Source of the DNA: Phycisphaerales bacterium
GTDB lineage: Bacteria > Planctomycetota > Phycisphaerae > Phycisphaerales > SM1A02
Reading direction: 5' to 3'
Assembly: GCA_029245245.1 (NCBI GenBank)
Contig: JAQWPT010000027.1
Coordinates: 1-64,000 of the forward strand
Length of the DNA stretch: 64,000 bases
Shown here: one piece after another, positions 7,839 to 16,667 of the stretch
Numbering within the stretch: position 1 is the stretch's first letter
Layout: each line of letters opens with the position of its first letter
Made by a program: the position numbers and the translations under genes
Notes under the pieces: generated by a model
What the model saw: the letters and a program-made list of their open reading frames with translations, nothing else
Told to the model about the DNA's origin: nothing
The model's database searches: none

Positions 7839-9695
7839 TCAGTCGGTGGCCCGCTGGTGCCGGCCCTGCTGCTTCCGTTTGTTCTCATCAAGAATCCGCT
7901 TGCGAAGTCGAATCGCATCCGGCGTGATCTCGACCAGCTCGTCATCCTGGATGTATTCCAGTGCGGACTCGAGGTTGATGTCTCGAGACGACTTCAGGAC
8001 GACCGTCGCCTCCTTGTTGGATTCACGCACGTTGGAGAATGCCTTGCCCTTGGCGATGTTGACACCGAGGTCGTTGTCACGAGCATTTTCCCCGACGATC
8101 TGACCGGTGTAGACGATCTCCTGCGGCTCCACGAAGAGAACACCACGCTGTGACAGGTTGATCATCGAGTAGGTCGCAGCCTGGCCATCTGCCGTGGCTA
8201 CCATCACCCCGTTCGTTCGGCGATACGTCGTTGATCGAACCGGTGCATAGCGACTGAAGCTGTGGTACATGACCGCTTCGCCGCCCGTTGCCGTCAGGAG
8301 GTGACTGCGCAGGCCGATGAGTCCTCGTGCTGGAATCTCACACTCGATGTGCATGCGATCGCTTCGCTGGTCAAGTGACTGCACTTCACCACCGCGTGAA
8401 CCAAGCAGCTCCATGGAAGGACCCACGTTGGCCTCGTCGACATCGATGGTCAGCAGTTCGATGGGCTCGCTACGAACCCCGTCGATGGTCTTCTCAATGA
8501 CCTGTGGGCGACCCACCGTCAACTCGTATCCCTCCCGCCGCATGTTCTCAAGCAGGATGCCAAGGTGCAGAAGACCGCGGCCGGATACCTTGAACTCATC
8601 GGCGGTGTCGCCGGGCTCCACACGCAATGCGAGGTTGCTTCGAAGCTCGCGATCGAGTCGCTCCGAGATCTGTCGAGAAGTCACGTACTGCCCGGATCTG
8701 CCGGCATTGGGCGAATCATTGATTCTGAAGAGCATGTGCAGCGTTGGTTCGTCAACCGCGATGCGGGCGATCGGGTTCGGCTGCTCGGGACATGCGATGG
8801 TGTCACCGATCTCGAACTCGCCGATGCCCTCGACCGCGCAGAGATCGCCGACCGAAACGATGTCGGCCTGGACACGCCCGAGATCCTTGAATCGATAGAT
8901 CTTCTGGGCCCGGGCATGCCGATGCTCGTGCTTGTGGCAGATCACCACCGCCTGGCCAGCTGTCAGGGCGCCGGCGAAGACCCGACCCACCGCGATCCGA
9001 CCGGCGTACGGGGAGTAGTCCTGGCTGGCAATGAGCATCTGAAGCGGGACGTCGGCGTATCCCACCGGGGGCGGCAGGTGCTGCATGACAGACTCCAGCA
9101 GCGGCTGCATGTCACCCTCGAAGACACCTTCCTCGAGATTGGTCCACCCATCACGCCCCGATGCGTAGACCACCGGGAAGTCGAGTCGCTCATCGCTGGC
9201 CCCGAGCGCCACAAGCAGGTCGAACACTTCGTTGAGCACCTCGTCGGGCCGGGCATTGGGGCGGTCGCACTTGTTGATGACCACGATGATGGGATGGTCC
9301 AGTTCCAGCGCCTTGCCGAGAACGAACCGGGTCTGCGGCATCGGACCCTCGAACGCGTCCACCAGCAGGAGGACCCCGTCGGCCATCGTCAGCACTCGCT
9401 CCACTTCGCCGCCGAAATCCGCGTGACCGGGCGTGTCGATGATGTTGATCCGGCAGGTCTGCCCCTCGTAGAGGCCACTGCGGGGCCGCCAGGTCACGGC
9501 ACAGTTCTTGGAGGTGATCGTGATCCCCCGCTCCTTCTCCAGCGGATCGGAATCCAGGATGCAGTCTGCTTCCTCTCGATTGAGTTCCATTGAACCGCAA
9601 TAGGCAAGCAGCGAATCGACCAGCGTGGTCTTGCCATGGTCGACGTGCGCGATGATCGCGAGGTTCCGGAGATCGGGGTCGGCGGTATGAAGCAT
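7839..9695 (-). CDS. typA: TypA/BipA ribosome-associated GTPase
   Basis: The protein has 618 residues, normal for TypA/BipA. It has the translational GTPase G1 motif AHVDHGKTT (residues 16-24), a G2 region with [11 protein letters not shown]3 [12 protein letters not shown], and G4 NKCD. These are followed by EF-G-like domains III and V and the BipA-specific C-terminal domain ([52 protein letters not shown]). The family binds the ribosome and helps 50S assembly and translation under stress such as cold. It is a single gene between the phosphatase and a divergent dockerin protein. Confidence 0.98.
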   Translation of the reverse strand: MLHTADPDLRNLAIIAHVDHGKTTLVDSLLAYCGSMELNREEADCILDSDPLEKERGITITSKNCAVTWRPRSGLYEGQTCRINIIDTPGHADFGGEVERVLTMADGVLLLVDAFEGPMPQTRFVLGKALELDHPIIVVINKCDRPNARPDEVLNEVFDLLVALGASDERLDFPVVYASGRDGWTNLEEGVFEGDMQPLLESVMQHLPPPVGYADVPLQMLIASQDYSPYAGRIAVGRVFAGALTAGQAVVICHKHEHRHARAQKIYRFKDLGRVQADIVSVGDLCAVEGIGEFEIGDTIACPEQPNPIARIAVDEPTLHMLFRINDSPNAGRSGQYVTSRQISERLDRELRSNLALRVEPGDTADEFKVSGRGLLHLGILLENMRREGYELTVGRPQVIEKTIDGVRSEPIELLTIDVDEANVGPSMELLGSRGGEVQSLDQRSDRMHIECEIPARGLIGLRSHLLTATGGEAVMYHSFSRYAPVRSTTYRRTNGVMVATADGQAATYSMINLSQRGVLFVEPQEIVYTGQIVGENARDNDLGVNIAKGKAFSNVRESNKEATVVLKSSRDINLESALEYIQDDELVEITPDAIRLRKRILDENKRKQQGRHQRATD

Positions 9696-9788
9696 GGGTG
9701 GTCCAGTGCGTGGGGCCGGGCATGGTATCCGAAAGAAGGCAGTAAACCGGCTTGGAATGACCAGAAACCGCCACCTTGGACAACTTCC

Positions 9789-9816
9789 TTGACCCGCAAC
9801 GATTCATGACAACAAT
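9789..9816 (+). promoter_or_regulatory. Promoter TTGACC-16-AACAAT, 6 nt before ATG 9823
   Basis: A near-consensus -35 (TTGACC, 9789-9794) is followed after 16 bases by AACAAT (9811-9816). The ATG begins 6 bases later and no Shine-Dalgarno sequence is seen. Confidence 0.55.
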
Positions 9817-9822
9817 GACATC

Positions 9823-10623
9823 ATGCTGAGCACCGCGATCATCCTGGCACTCCTCGGCACCGGCCTCGAGCCCCTCTCGGGGGGTGGAAGCACCTACGTG
9901 ATCTCGATTCTCGGGCCGTCAAATGATCCCTACTGCCTCGAGTCGAACACGAACGATTTTGAACTTCCCGAATTTCTCAACGGGGTCAACGAGCATGCCA
10001 TCTGCAACGAGACCACCTTCGGCTGCCAGGCCATCGCCGAGACGAGGGTCGAACTTCACGAGGAAGGGTTCATCGCCAAGATCAACGGCTGGGGGGATGC
10101 AATAGGCACCGAAGAGATCAGTGCCTTCAGTCGCCACGACATCTACGCCTCGATGGAACTTGCCGCTGAGGAGGACCTCCGTGTCCACTTCAGCTGGTTC
10201 GTATTCGCAGCCGGTCTTGGAACGGTGAACATCGAGATCAGTCGGCTCGGTGACATCGATGGCCCCGACGAGCCAAGCCCACCGATCATCGACCGTGGAG
10301 CCAGTTCCTACATCGACCCCATATCCCTGTATGGATTCGACGTCATCACGATGCCCGCCGGAAGGTGGCGCATCAGCATGTTCTCCACCCACCAGGCGAT
10401 GGATACCAAGGAGGGATTTGGCCTCGCCTTCGCCCGAACCACCCACACGGCCACCTACGTCGCCCTTGGTGACGTCGATGGGGACGGACAGGTCGGGGTA
10501 AACGACCTGCTGGAAGTCATCGGATCCTGGGGACCCTGCAGTGAGTCCTGCCGAGCCGACCTCGACGGCGACGGCCAGGTCGGTGTAACGGACCTGCTGC
10601 AGGTCATCTCGGACTGGAGCTGA
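9823..10623 (+). CDS. Secreted protein with C-terminal GC-type dockerin pair
   Basis: The protein has 266 residues. A short hydrophobic N-terminus (LSTAIILALLGTGL) suggests export. The middle of about 190 residues is a beta-rich domain with four Cys that I do not recognise; it looks like PPC or PEP-type extracellular modules. The C-terminus has two EF-hand-like units, DVDGDGQVGVNDLLEVIGSW and DLDGDGQVGVTDLLQVISDW, linked by a GPCSESC segment. This is the 'GC-type' dockerin arrangement common on planctomycete secreted proteins. The Asp-rich loops should bind calcium. The gene ends 20 bp inside the convergent peptidase gene. Confidence 0.8.
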   Translation: MLSTAIILALLGTGLEPLSGGGSTYVISILGPSNDPYCLESNTNDFELPEFLNGVNEHAICNETTFGCQAIAETRVELHEEGFIAKINGWGDAIGTEEISAFSRHDIYASMELAAEEDLRVHFSWFVFAAGLGTVNIEISRLGDIDGPDEPSPPIIDRGASSYIDPISLYGFDVITMPAGRWRISMFSTHQAMDTKEGFGLAFARTTHTATYVALGDVDGDGQVGVNDLLEVIGSWGPCSESCRADLDGDGQVGVTDLLQVISDWS

Positions 10624-12115
10624 ACCCGCGGGCCGCGTCCCCGGTCGACTGTTGTTCCGCGATGGACCAGTCCAGTGCGGATCGCAGCCACGATTCGAGC
10701 CCCTCGGTCTTCTCCGGATGGGGTGAGAAGAGCAGTACACGACCTTGGCCGAATCGACCACGCACGATGGCCGGTGTATCGACCATGACCTGAGGATCCG
10801 CCCCGTTCTCCCCCACTCCGGTCCGGAACCAGGCGAGCACCTCCGCCTCGTCACGCCCGTCCAGTTCGGCGCTGGGTCGCATCAGTGGGCCCTGTCGGAA
10901 CGAGATGTCCAGCGTGGAATCGCCTGTATCGAAGACCTCACGTCCCGGCTCGGTCAGATCGATGCGGAGCATCGCCCGGCCACGGCGCCAGTGCTCCCGG
11001 TCGATACTGTCCAGGGCAAGCAGTTGCAGGCTCCACGAGTAGTTGTCGAGTGCCAGGTACGCTCCCGCGCAGACACCGATGTACGCCCCACCATCCTTGA
11101 CGAAGGAACGGACGGAGTCCCGGCCGCTCTGCTGGATCGCCTTTGCCTGGCCGCTGCCGCTGCCCCCGGGGAAGATCACGGCGTCGAACTGGTCCAGGCC
11201 CCCGGCCTGAATGTCGGCGGGCCCGATCCGATCCACCCGGCAACCGGGCAACTGGGCCTCGAAGCGTCGCCCCTGGCTTGCGCCGCCAGCACCTCCGCCG
11301 TCGTAGATCGCGATCGTCGGCCGTGCATCGACCGGGCAGACCAGTTGGTTCACGATGGAGGCGTCCTCGATCATGTCCAGGGCTACGAGGCGGGTGGCCA
11401 CCATCGTTCGATGCTGCCGGCACCGGCGTGACAACGGCTGCTTGGCGGTGGTCGTTTCGAAGATATGCCCCTCGGCGTCCAGCGAGACGGCGGCACCCCG
11501 GGCCAGACTCCTGGCGACGATGCTTCGAAGTGGGACGAACTGTCGCTCTGGATCCTCGATGCCCGTATTCACCGCCTCGAGCATCAATGCCTGCGCGGCA
11601 TCATCTGCACGCCGGTGGGTGATGATGCTCGAACCGACGCTCTTGGAACCGGCGGCACGAAATCCGTACCCCTCGTGCAGATCGATCACCACGTCGGGTT
11701 CGACCGACACCACGAAGGACCAGAGGGCCGGGGCGGCCGGGCCGGTGGGCGTGACGGTTCCGTCGACCACCGGGAAGTGCCGGTTCAGGTCGCCCGCATC
11801 CTCTTCAAGACCTGGAATACGGCGGGTTCGATCGGCCAGTGCTGGTGGATTCGCCGCGGGCACGACGACGATTCGACCACGATCGACCGACCAGGTCGCA
11901 ACCTGTGTCGCAGCGCGATGGCCGGCGGGTTCATCTCCGTGCATGCCGCCGATGATCAGCACCGTCGGCCCTTCCACTTCGCTGTCGTGGCTGTACCAGC
12001 GGGTCGCGAACGGCGTCCCCTCGCCGATGATCCCCTGCTCGACGATCTCCGCAGCGACCGGCGCTGCCAGCAGCAGCGTTGCTGCAAGTCTGATCCATGG
12101 TCTATTCATCTTCAT
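10604..12115 (-). CDS. Exported fusion: M14-like zinc carboxypeptidase + BPL_N amidotransferase-like domain
   Basis: The protein has 503 residues with a signal peptide (LAATLLLAAPVAA). Residues 45-240 form an M14/AstE-like domain with zinc ligands His59 and Glu62 in GGMHGDEPAG, His147 in DLHEGYG, and a likely catalytic Glu220 in FETTTAKQPLS. Residues 265-480 form a class-I glutamine-amidotransferase-like BPL_N domain with FPGGSGSG and the nucleophile elbow GVCAGAYLA (Cys349). Each half is usually found alone. The combination suggests a periplasmic enzyme trimming or sensing amide-linked small substrates. The start overlaps the end of the kinase gene by 14 bp, so the two are probably cotranscribed. 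An alternative ATG lies at 12109. Confidence 0.85.
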   Translation of the reverse strand: MKMNRPWIRLAATLLLAAPVAAEIVEQGIIGEGTPFATRWYSHDSEVEGPTVLIIGGMHGDEPAGHRAATQVATWSVDRGRIVVVPAANPPALADRTRRIPGLEEDAGDLNRHFPVVDGTVTPTGPAAPALWSFVVSVEPDVVIDLHEGYGFRAAGSKSVGSSIITHRRADDAAQALMLEAVNTGIEDPERQFVPLRSIVARSLARGAAVSLDAEGHIFETTTAKQPLSRRCRQHRTMVATRLVALDMIEDASIVNQLVCPVDARPTIAIYDGGGAGGASQGRRFEAQLPGCRVDRIGPADIQAGGLDQFDAVIFPGGSGSGQAKAIQQSGRDSVRSFVKDGGAYIGVCAGAYLALDNYSWSLQLLALDSIDREHWRRGRAMLRIDLTEPGREVFDTGDSTLDISFRQGPLMRPSAELDGRDEAEVLAWFRTGVGENGADPQVMVDTPAIVRGRFGQGRVLLFSPHPEKTEGLESWLRSALDWSIAEQQSTGDAARGFSSSPR

Positions 12116-14426
12116 TCAACCGCTCGAGCACTGACAGTTCATCGATAATGGCTGGATGGTCCTGAATTCGCCCCTGTACTTCCGGGCAGGAGAAGAACTC
12201 CTGCATGGTGAATGTTCTGCCGGATTCGTCAGCGAACTCGAGGTCCCGAATCCGTCTCTTGACTTCCTCTTTCGCCACATCGAAATGACCCTGGATGATG
12301 AGCTGCTCAAGATAGAAGTCCGCATACCACCTTGCCAGGGGCTGCAGGGGACCCAGGGTCAGGCGTGCCCCCTCCCAGGCCTCACCGAGCATCTGAAGTG
12401 CCTCCTTCGGATGCGATTGAGCCTTGAGAACAGCCACATTGAACACCAGGTTCAGTACAGCGGGATGCGTATTGCCAAGAATGGAGTTGAAGAATTCACC
12501 ACGACGATCATAGACGTCGATCATGTACGACTCGTTGCCGATCTGCATTTCGAGGAATGCGATCTTGATCTGCCAGGCGCAGTGCTCGCTGCTGTCCACC
12601 CCATAGAGTTGCATGAAGTCCTGCTCAAGCAATCGAGCAAGTTCAAGAGCATGGATCGGGTCCACACCTCGCTCGTAGTACCTCGCCAATGCCGTCTTCG
12701 CACTGATGGTGAGTTGATGAAGTGGGCCAAGGTTTGATTCAGCGAGCTCCAACGTGTCGGAGAGGAACCCAAGCTGCGACTCCTGGGTGATACCCAACTC
12801 CTCCCAGTGGTGATCAAACGTGGACGCGATGACGATGCCCAGCCTTGCCTGAATCACTGATTCGACCGACATGTTTGAGTTGGCCAGATCGTCGAGAACC
12901 TGTTCAAGCAGCAGGTAGGCACGAACTGCCTCGTCCATGCCTGCCAATGCGAGACCAAGATTCAACCTGACTTCAATTCCCAGGTCGTGATCAACGCCGG
13001 GATGCCGGTCCAACTGGACCTTGGCAGCCTCCAGGAAGACGAAGGCTCTGCGGTACTGCTGGATGCGCACGAACTGCTTGCCCAGATCGGCGAGCGCCTT
13101 GATCAGAATCTCTTCGTGCACATCGCTCAACCCGACCAACGCCCTGTCGAGCGACAGTCGAAGCAGATCGATCGGGTCGAGTTCCCGTGCTCCTGGCTCC
13201 GCCACTTCAGCCATGGTATTGACCACTACCCTGCCAAGAACCAGGTTGACCTCACTCTGCTCCGTAGCCTGCTCGCGAAGTTCACGCTCAACGATCGCGA
13301 AGTACGTGGCACCGATTCCAACCAGACCAGACAGCACAAGGGCCAGGACCAATCCAATGAACCACCCGCGGCGGCGATCGATCACGGCGATTCCCCGATC
13401 AAGCAGGCCCGGAACCGCATTGGAAACACGCAGCCCCATCCTCCACCGTCGCAGATCCTCTGCCAGCGATTCGATCGACTGGTATCGATCTCCCTGGTCG
13501 GTTTGCAGGCACTTACGAACAATCCAGCCCAGTGCCTGTCCGGCCGCTCGGTCCAGATCCGCACCTCGCATGGATCGAAGTTCAGCCAGTTCCGCGTACT
13601 CAACGGGCGAGCTCGCCTTCATCTCCTGCAGGGATGCCTTCGGTCGGAAGGCTGCCAATGCCGCCCGCCATGCACCAACCCCCTGTCCACCCAGCATCGT
13701 GGGGGCAGATGGACGTACGCCAAAGATCAACTTGCAGGCGAGCGTGCCCATGCTGAACACATCTGTCCGTGCATCTGATTCACCCTCCCATTGTTCCGGA
13801 GCCATCCAGCCTGGGGTGCCGATGGGCCTGCTGGCCATGGTGATCATGGTCTGGTCATTCTGCATGAGCCGGGCAATCCCGAAATCGATCAGTTTGACCC
13901 TTCCTTCATCCCGCTCCACGAGCACATTTTCAGGCTTGATGTCACGATGCATGACACCCTTTGCGTGCGAATACACCAGTGCATCACAGGTATCCAGCAG
14001 TAGATCAACCCGCTCTTCGATCGTGGCCTTTCGCTGATCGCAATAGTCCGTGATCGGATCGCCTTCAACGTACTCCATGACGATGCATGGCTGCCCCTTG
14101 CGCGTCGCCACCAGTTCCAGCACCTGGGCGATGAATGGATGCTCAAGCTCCGAGAGCAGAAGTTGTTCTCGCTCAAACCGACGCTGCACCTGGATCGTGT
14201 CGATCCCGGGCTTGAGCATCTTGATTGCCGCCTGCCGATCAGCCGAACGATCCCTGGAGGACGCCAGAAAGACGATTCCGTACCCTCCTTCACCGATCTG
14301 CTGCTGGAGCACCCAGTCCCCGACCTGATCACCGGGTACGGGAATGCCGAGACCGGAGCTCAGGGCGCTCGAAAGTACATCGCCCTGATGAAAATCGCTT
14401 TCTGTTGGTACTGAATCCTGATCCAC
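12102..14426 (-). CDS. Transmembrane Ser/Thr protein kinase with TPR-like C-terminal half
   Basis: The protein has 774 residues from a GTG at 14426. That start is chosen because TACCAT lies 6 bases upstream and the upstream extension to 14591 does not look like protein. The kinase domain spans about 35-330: glycine loop IGEGGYGIVF, Lys69 in AAIKML, HRDIKPENVLV with catalytic Asp162, DFGIA with Asp181, and APEQWEG. A membrane segment (GLVLALVLSGLVGIGATYF) follows near 357-377. The C-terminal half of about 370 residues is helical with TPR-like repeats and should be extracytoplasmic. This is the common planctomycete Hanks-kinase layout. The FHA-sigma factor 1.3 kb away is a plausible target. Confidence 0.93.
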   Translation of the reverse strand: MDQDSVPTESDFHQGDVLSSALSSGLGIPVPGDQVGDWVLQQQIGEGGYGIVFLASSRDRSADRQAAIKMLKPGIDTIQVQRRFEREQLLLSELEHPFIAQVLELVATRKGQPCIVMEYVEGDPITDYCDQRKATIEERVDLLLDTCDALVYSHAKGVMHRDIKPENVLVERDEGRVKLIDFGIARLMQNDQTMITMASRPIGTPGWMAPEQWEGESDARTDVFSMGTLACKLIFGVRPSAPTMLGGQGVGAWRAALAAFRPKASLQEMKASSPVEYAELAELRSMRGADLDRAAGQALGWIVRKCLQTDQGDRYQSIESLAEDLRRWRMGLRVSNAVPGLLDRGIAVIDRRRGWFIGLVLALVLSGLVGIGATYFAIVERELREQATEQSEVNLVLGRVVVNTMAEVAEPGARELDPIDLLRLSLDRALVGLSDVHEEILIKALADLGKQFVRIQQYRRAFVFLEAAKVQLDRHPGVDHDLGIEVRLNLGLALAGMDEAVRAYLLLEQVLDDLANSNMSVESVIQARLGIVIASTFDHHWEELGITQESQLGFLSDTLELAESNLGPLHQLTISAKTALARYYERGVDPIHALELARLLEQDFMQLYGVDSSEHCAWQIKIAFLEMQIGNESYMIDVYDRRGEFFNSILGNTHPAVLNLVFNVAVLKAQSHPKEALQMLGEAWEGARLTLGPLQPLARWYADFYLEQLIIQGHFDVAKEEVKRRIRDLEFADESGRTFTMQEFFSCPEVQGRIQDHPAIIDELSVLERLNEDE

Positions 14427-14432
14427 GGAGCA

Positions 14433-14438
14433 ATGGTA
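14433..14438 (-). promoter_or_regulatory. -10-like TACCAT, 6 nt before GTG 14426
   Basis: TACCAT on the minus strand ends 6 bases before the GTG chosen for the kinase. It supports a leaderless GTG start. Confidence 0.5.
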
Positions 14439-14453
14439 CCAGCAGGGTTTATG

Positions 14454-14487
14454 ACCTGGTTCCCCCCACTGGCGGCGAGAACCAGGT
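14454..14487. promoter_or_regulatory. 9-bp inverted repeat, candidate operator or hairpin
   Basis: ACCTGGTTC (14454-14462) and GAACCAGGT (14479-14487) form a perfect inverted repeat with a 16-base spacer. It covers the expected -35 position of the kinase promoter and lies upstream of the divergent beta-helix gene, so it could control both. Confidence 0.4.
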
Positions 14488-14602
14488 GATTCTTCCGGTT
14501 TCCGGAGTAACACGGAGCCCCGGCATGGATATGGGTTGGTAAGGACGCAAGGGAGTTCAGAAAGCCCCTCAGAAACCTCATATTTACCCAATGGAGCAAG
14601 AA

Positions 14603-15622
14603 ATGCATCACGGAATACTCACAACATGCTCGATCACCGCCCTCTTCCTGGGCGTCACGACCGCTGGCGCAGCCGAACGGTACGTTCCCGGTGACCACGA
14701 CACCATCCAGGCCGCCATCGACGCCTCCGTCAACGGGGACGTCGTGACGGTCGGCCCAGGAACATGGCCGGAACAGATCAACTTCAACGGCAGGAACATC
14801 ACCGTCAGGTCCTCGGACGGAGCAGAGGCAACGGTACTCGACGGCTCAAGCACCGGAAGTGTCGTCACCATCAACTCCGGAGAGTCAGAGCAGGCTGCCC
14901 TGCAGGGATTTACCCTCGCCAACGGCTGGATGACGGGAACATCGTGCTCGGCTTCCGGCGCGCTGCTCGAAGTCAGCAACGCATCCCCGCTGATTACCGA
15001 GTGCATCTTCTTCAAGAGTGGCGGCGACGGAACCGATGGTGACATTTCGATCCAGAACCAGGCAAATCCAACGATCTCGAACTGCCTCTTCCCGGACGGT
15101 GCGACGACCTACGTGATCTGCTTCGCAAATCTGACCGTCAAGGAAAGTGAATTCCGGGATGCCGATACGTCAATCATGATCGCTCACTATGGCGGGAACA
15201 TGCTGTTTGAAAGTTGCACGTTCACCGACATTGCCGGAAATGATGACAACGGCCTGGGCTGGGCCTGGTGGGACGCTACGATCGAGTTTGATGCCTGCAC
15301 ATTCACAAGGATCAACTGGGACGGCGCCAGAAAAGTCTTCAACTCGACGACCCCGGATCCAGCGTACGGCGTCTTCTCGAATTGCATCTTCAACTGCCAC
15401 GTCCCGAGTGATATCACTGGCACCTGGTACGACAATGGCGGAAACAACTACATTGTTCCTGTCGGGGACTCGAATCTCGACCGAAACGTGGACATCTTCG
15501 ATTTGCTCATCATCATCAACAACTGGGGCCAGCCCGACAGCGAGTTCGATCAGAGCGGCGACGGTTCCATCGGCGTCGATGATCTGCTCATCATCCTCTC
15601 CAACTGGGACTCCACCTGCTGA
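14603..15622 (+). CDS. Secreted right-handed beta-helix protein with dockerin-like tail
   Basis: The protein has 339 residues. The ATG at 14603 is chosen over the one at 14591 because GGAG lies 6 bases before it and it starts a clean signal peptide (MHHGILTTCSITALFLGV, cleaved near TAGA/AERY). The body has the pectate-lyase-like opening DTIQAAIDASVNGDVVTVGP and repeated short beta strands with paired Cys. The C-terminus has two EF-hand-like units (DSNLDRNVDIFDLLIIINNW and DQSGDGSIGVDDLLIILSNW). Such proteins are usually extracellular carbohydrate-binding or lyase-like factors. No catalytic residues can be assigned. A hairpin at 15641 follows. Confidence 0.87.
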   Translation: MHHGILTTCSITALFLGVTTAGAAERYVPGDHDTIQAAIDASVNGDVVTVGPGTWPEQINFNGRNITVRSSDGAEATVLDGSSTGSVVTINSGESEQAALQGFTLANGWMTGTSCSASGALLEVSNASPLITECIFFKSGGDGTDGDISIQNQANPTISNCLFPDGATTYVICFANLTVKESEFRDADTSIMIAHYGGNMLFESCTFTDIAGNDDNGLGWAWWDATIEFDACTFTRINWDGARKVFNSTTPDPAYGVFSNCIFNCHVPSDITGTWYDNGGNNYIVPVGDSNLDRNVDIFDLLIIINNWGQPDSEFDQSGDGSIGVDDLLIILSNWDSTC

Positions 15623-15640
15623 ACCAGTTCGACAAACCGT

Positions 15641-15669
15641 GGCCTGCTCCCCACTGCCGGGAGCAGGCC
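15641..15669 (+). terminator. Perfect 11-bp hairpin without T-tract
   Basis: GGCCTGCTCCC and GGGAGCAGGCC pair around a 7-base loop, 18 bp after the beta-helix stop and 46 bp before the sigma factor. There is no following T run, so it may be only a partial terminator or an mRNA-protecting stem. Confidence 0.5.
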
Positions 15670-15715
15670 GAAGAGGAATCTCGATTACCCTGATCCGTCG
15701 AATGACAGGCAGACC

Positions 15716-16642
15716 ATGAGCAACTTCTATCTCACCTCCAGCCACGATTCCGAGAACCAGTTCCTGGTCGAATCACCCGGACCGCACGCACTGAATGCGG
15801 GCGGGCTCAATCCCGCTGGTGATGCAGAGGCGAGACTGGCACTCAACCCGGATGATTCCTGGATGCTCCAGTCCACTGGGAAGCAACAGGTACGTGTCAA
15901 TGGGCTGCTCGTTTCCGACGATGCTCCGGAGCTGATCAAGGCCGGCGACTTCATCAGCATTGACGACGCACTGTTTCGAGTCGATGAACTTCGCAGAATC
16001 GATGGCCAGGCTGTCGCGGTCGATTCTGAACAGGGATCAACCCTTACGACGAGAAATTGGACCGCAACCAACGCCACCAGGCCGAGCATCTTCCTTCGCC
16101 TCCAGGACGAGGGTTCCGTGCGGGAACTCGGCTGGGGTGAGTTCGTGGAACAGTACGGACCGATCGTCCGCAATTATGCAATGAGCAGAGGACTCAAGTG
16201 GGATGACGCGGACGACATCGTCCAGGATGTCATGTACTCGTTTCTCAAGAGAAGTGATACCTTCGAATACGACCTGGAACGTGGCAGATTTCGATCCTAC
16301 ATGCGTACCATCACGCTCAACTCGATCCGCAAGAGAGCACGATCTGAGACTCGATCCGCACGCATCGAGGAGGAACTCGTGGCGAGCAGCGAATCAAACC
16401 TCGAGATCCAATGGGATCTGCAATGGATGGCGCACATCGTCCAGAAGAGCATGCAGGCGATCAAGGGGCGATTCGATGAAAAGACGATGGACATCTTCGA
16501 ACGCATTGCGATCCGCAGCGAAGCCACCACGTCGGTCGCAGAATCACTCGGGATGACCGAAGTAGCGGTTCGGCAGTCACGATTCCGCGTGGCCAAGGCG
16601 TTGCGGGAACAGGTCGAACTGGAGAAGCAGGCTCACGGCTGA
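15716..16642 (+). CDS. ECF sigma factor with N-terminal FHA-like domain
   Basis: The protein has 308 residues. Residues 1 to about 97 resemble a forkhead-associated domain: a serine-rich strand region, then VNGLLVSDD, LIKAGDFISIDDALFRV, matching the C-terminal FHA pattern of VNG and L-x-x-G-D-x-I. Residues of about 135-205 form sigma region 2 (FVEQYGPIVRNYAMSRGL, DADDIVQDVMYSFLK, FRSYMRTITLNSIRKR). Residues of about 245-300 form region 4 (VAESLGMTEVAVRQSRFRVA). FHA domains bind phosphothreonine, so sigma activity could be controlled by the nearby Ser/Thr kinase; this link is inferred from proximity. No anti-sigma gene is adjacent. Several FHA phosphopeptide-binding residues look degenerate. 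Confidence 0.88.
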   Translation: MSNFYLTSSHDSENQFLVESPGPHALNAGGLNPAGDAEARLALNPDDSWMLQSTGKQQVRVNGLLVSDDAPELIKAGDFISIDDALFRVDELRRIDGQAVAVDSEQGSTLTTRNWTATNATRPSIFLRLQDEGSVRELGWGEFVEQYGPIVRNYAMSRGLKWDDADDIVQDVMYSFLKRSDTFEYDLERGRFRSYMRTITLNSIRKRARSETRSARIEEELVASSESNLEIQWDLQWMAHIVQKSMQAIKGRFDEKTMDIFERIAIRSEATTSVAESLGMTEVAVRQSRFRVAKALREQVELEKQAHG

Positions 16643-16667
16643 TTCCCGAAGGGAACCACCGATCAAG

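Noticed and set aside
14427-14591. An ATG start at 14591 for the Ser/Thr kinase.
   Set aside because: The added 55 residues are Pro/Cys/Trp-rich and cross an inverted repeat, while GTG 14426 has a -10-like box at the position shared by other genes here.
14454-14602. A possible cyclic-di-GMP (GEMM) riboswitch, because of GGACGCAAGGG near 14553.
   Set aside because: The order of conserved blocks does not fit, and the second stem and tetraloop receptor are not visible.
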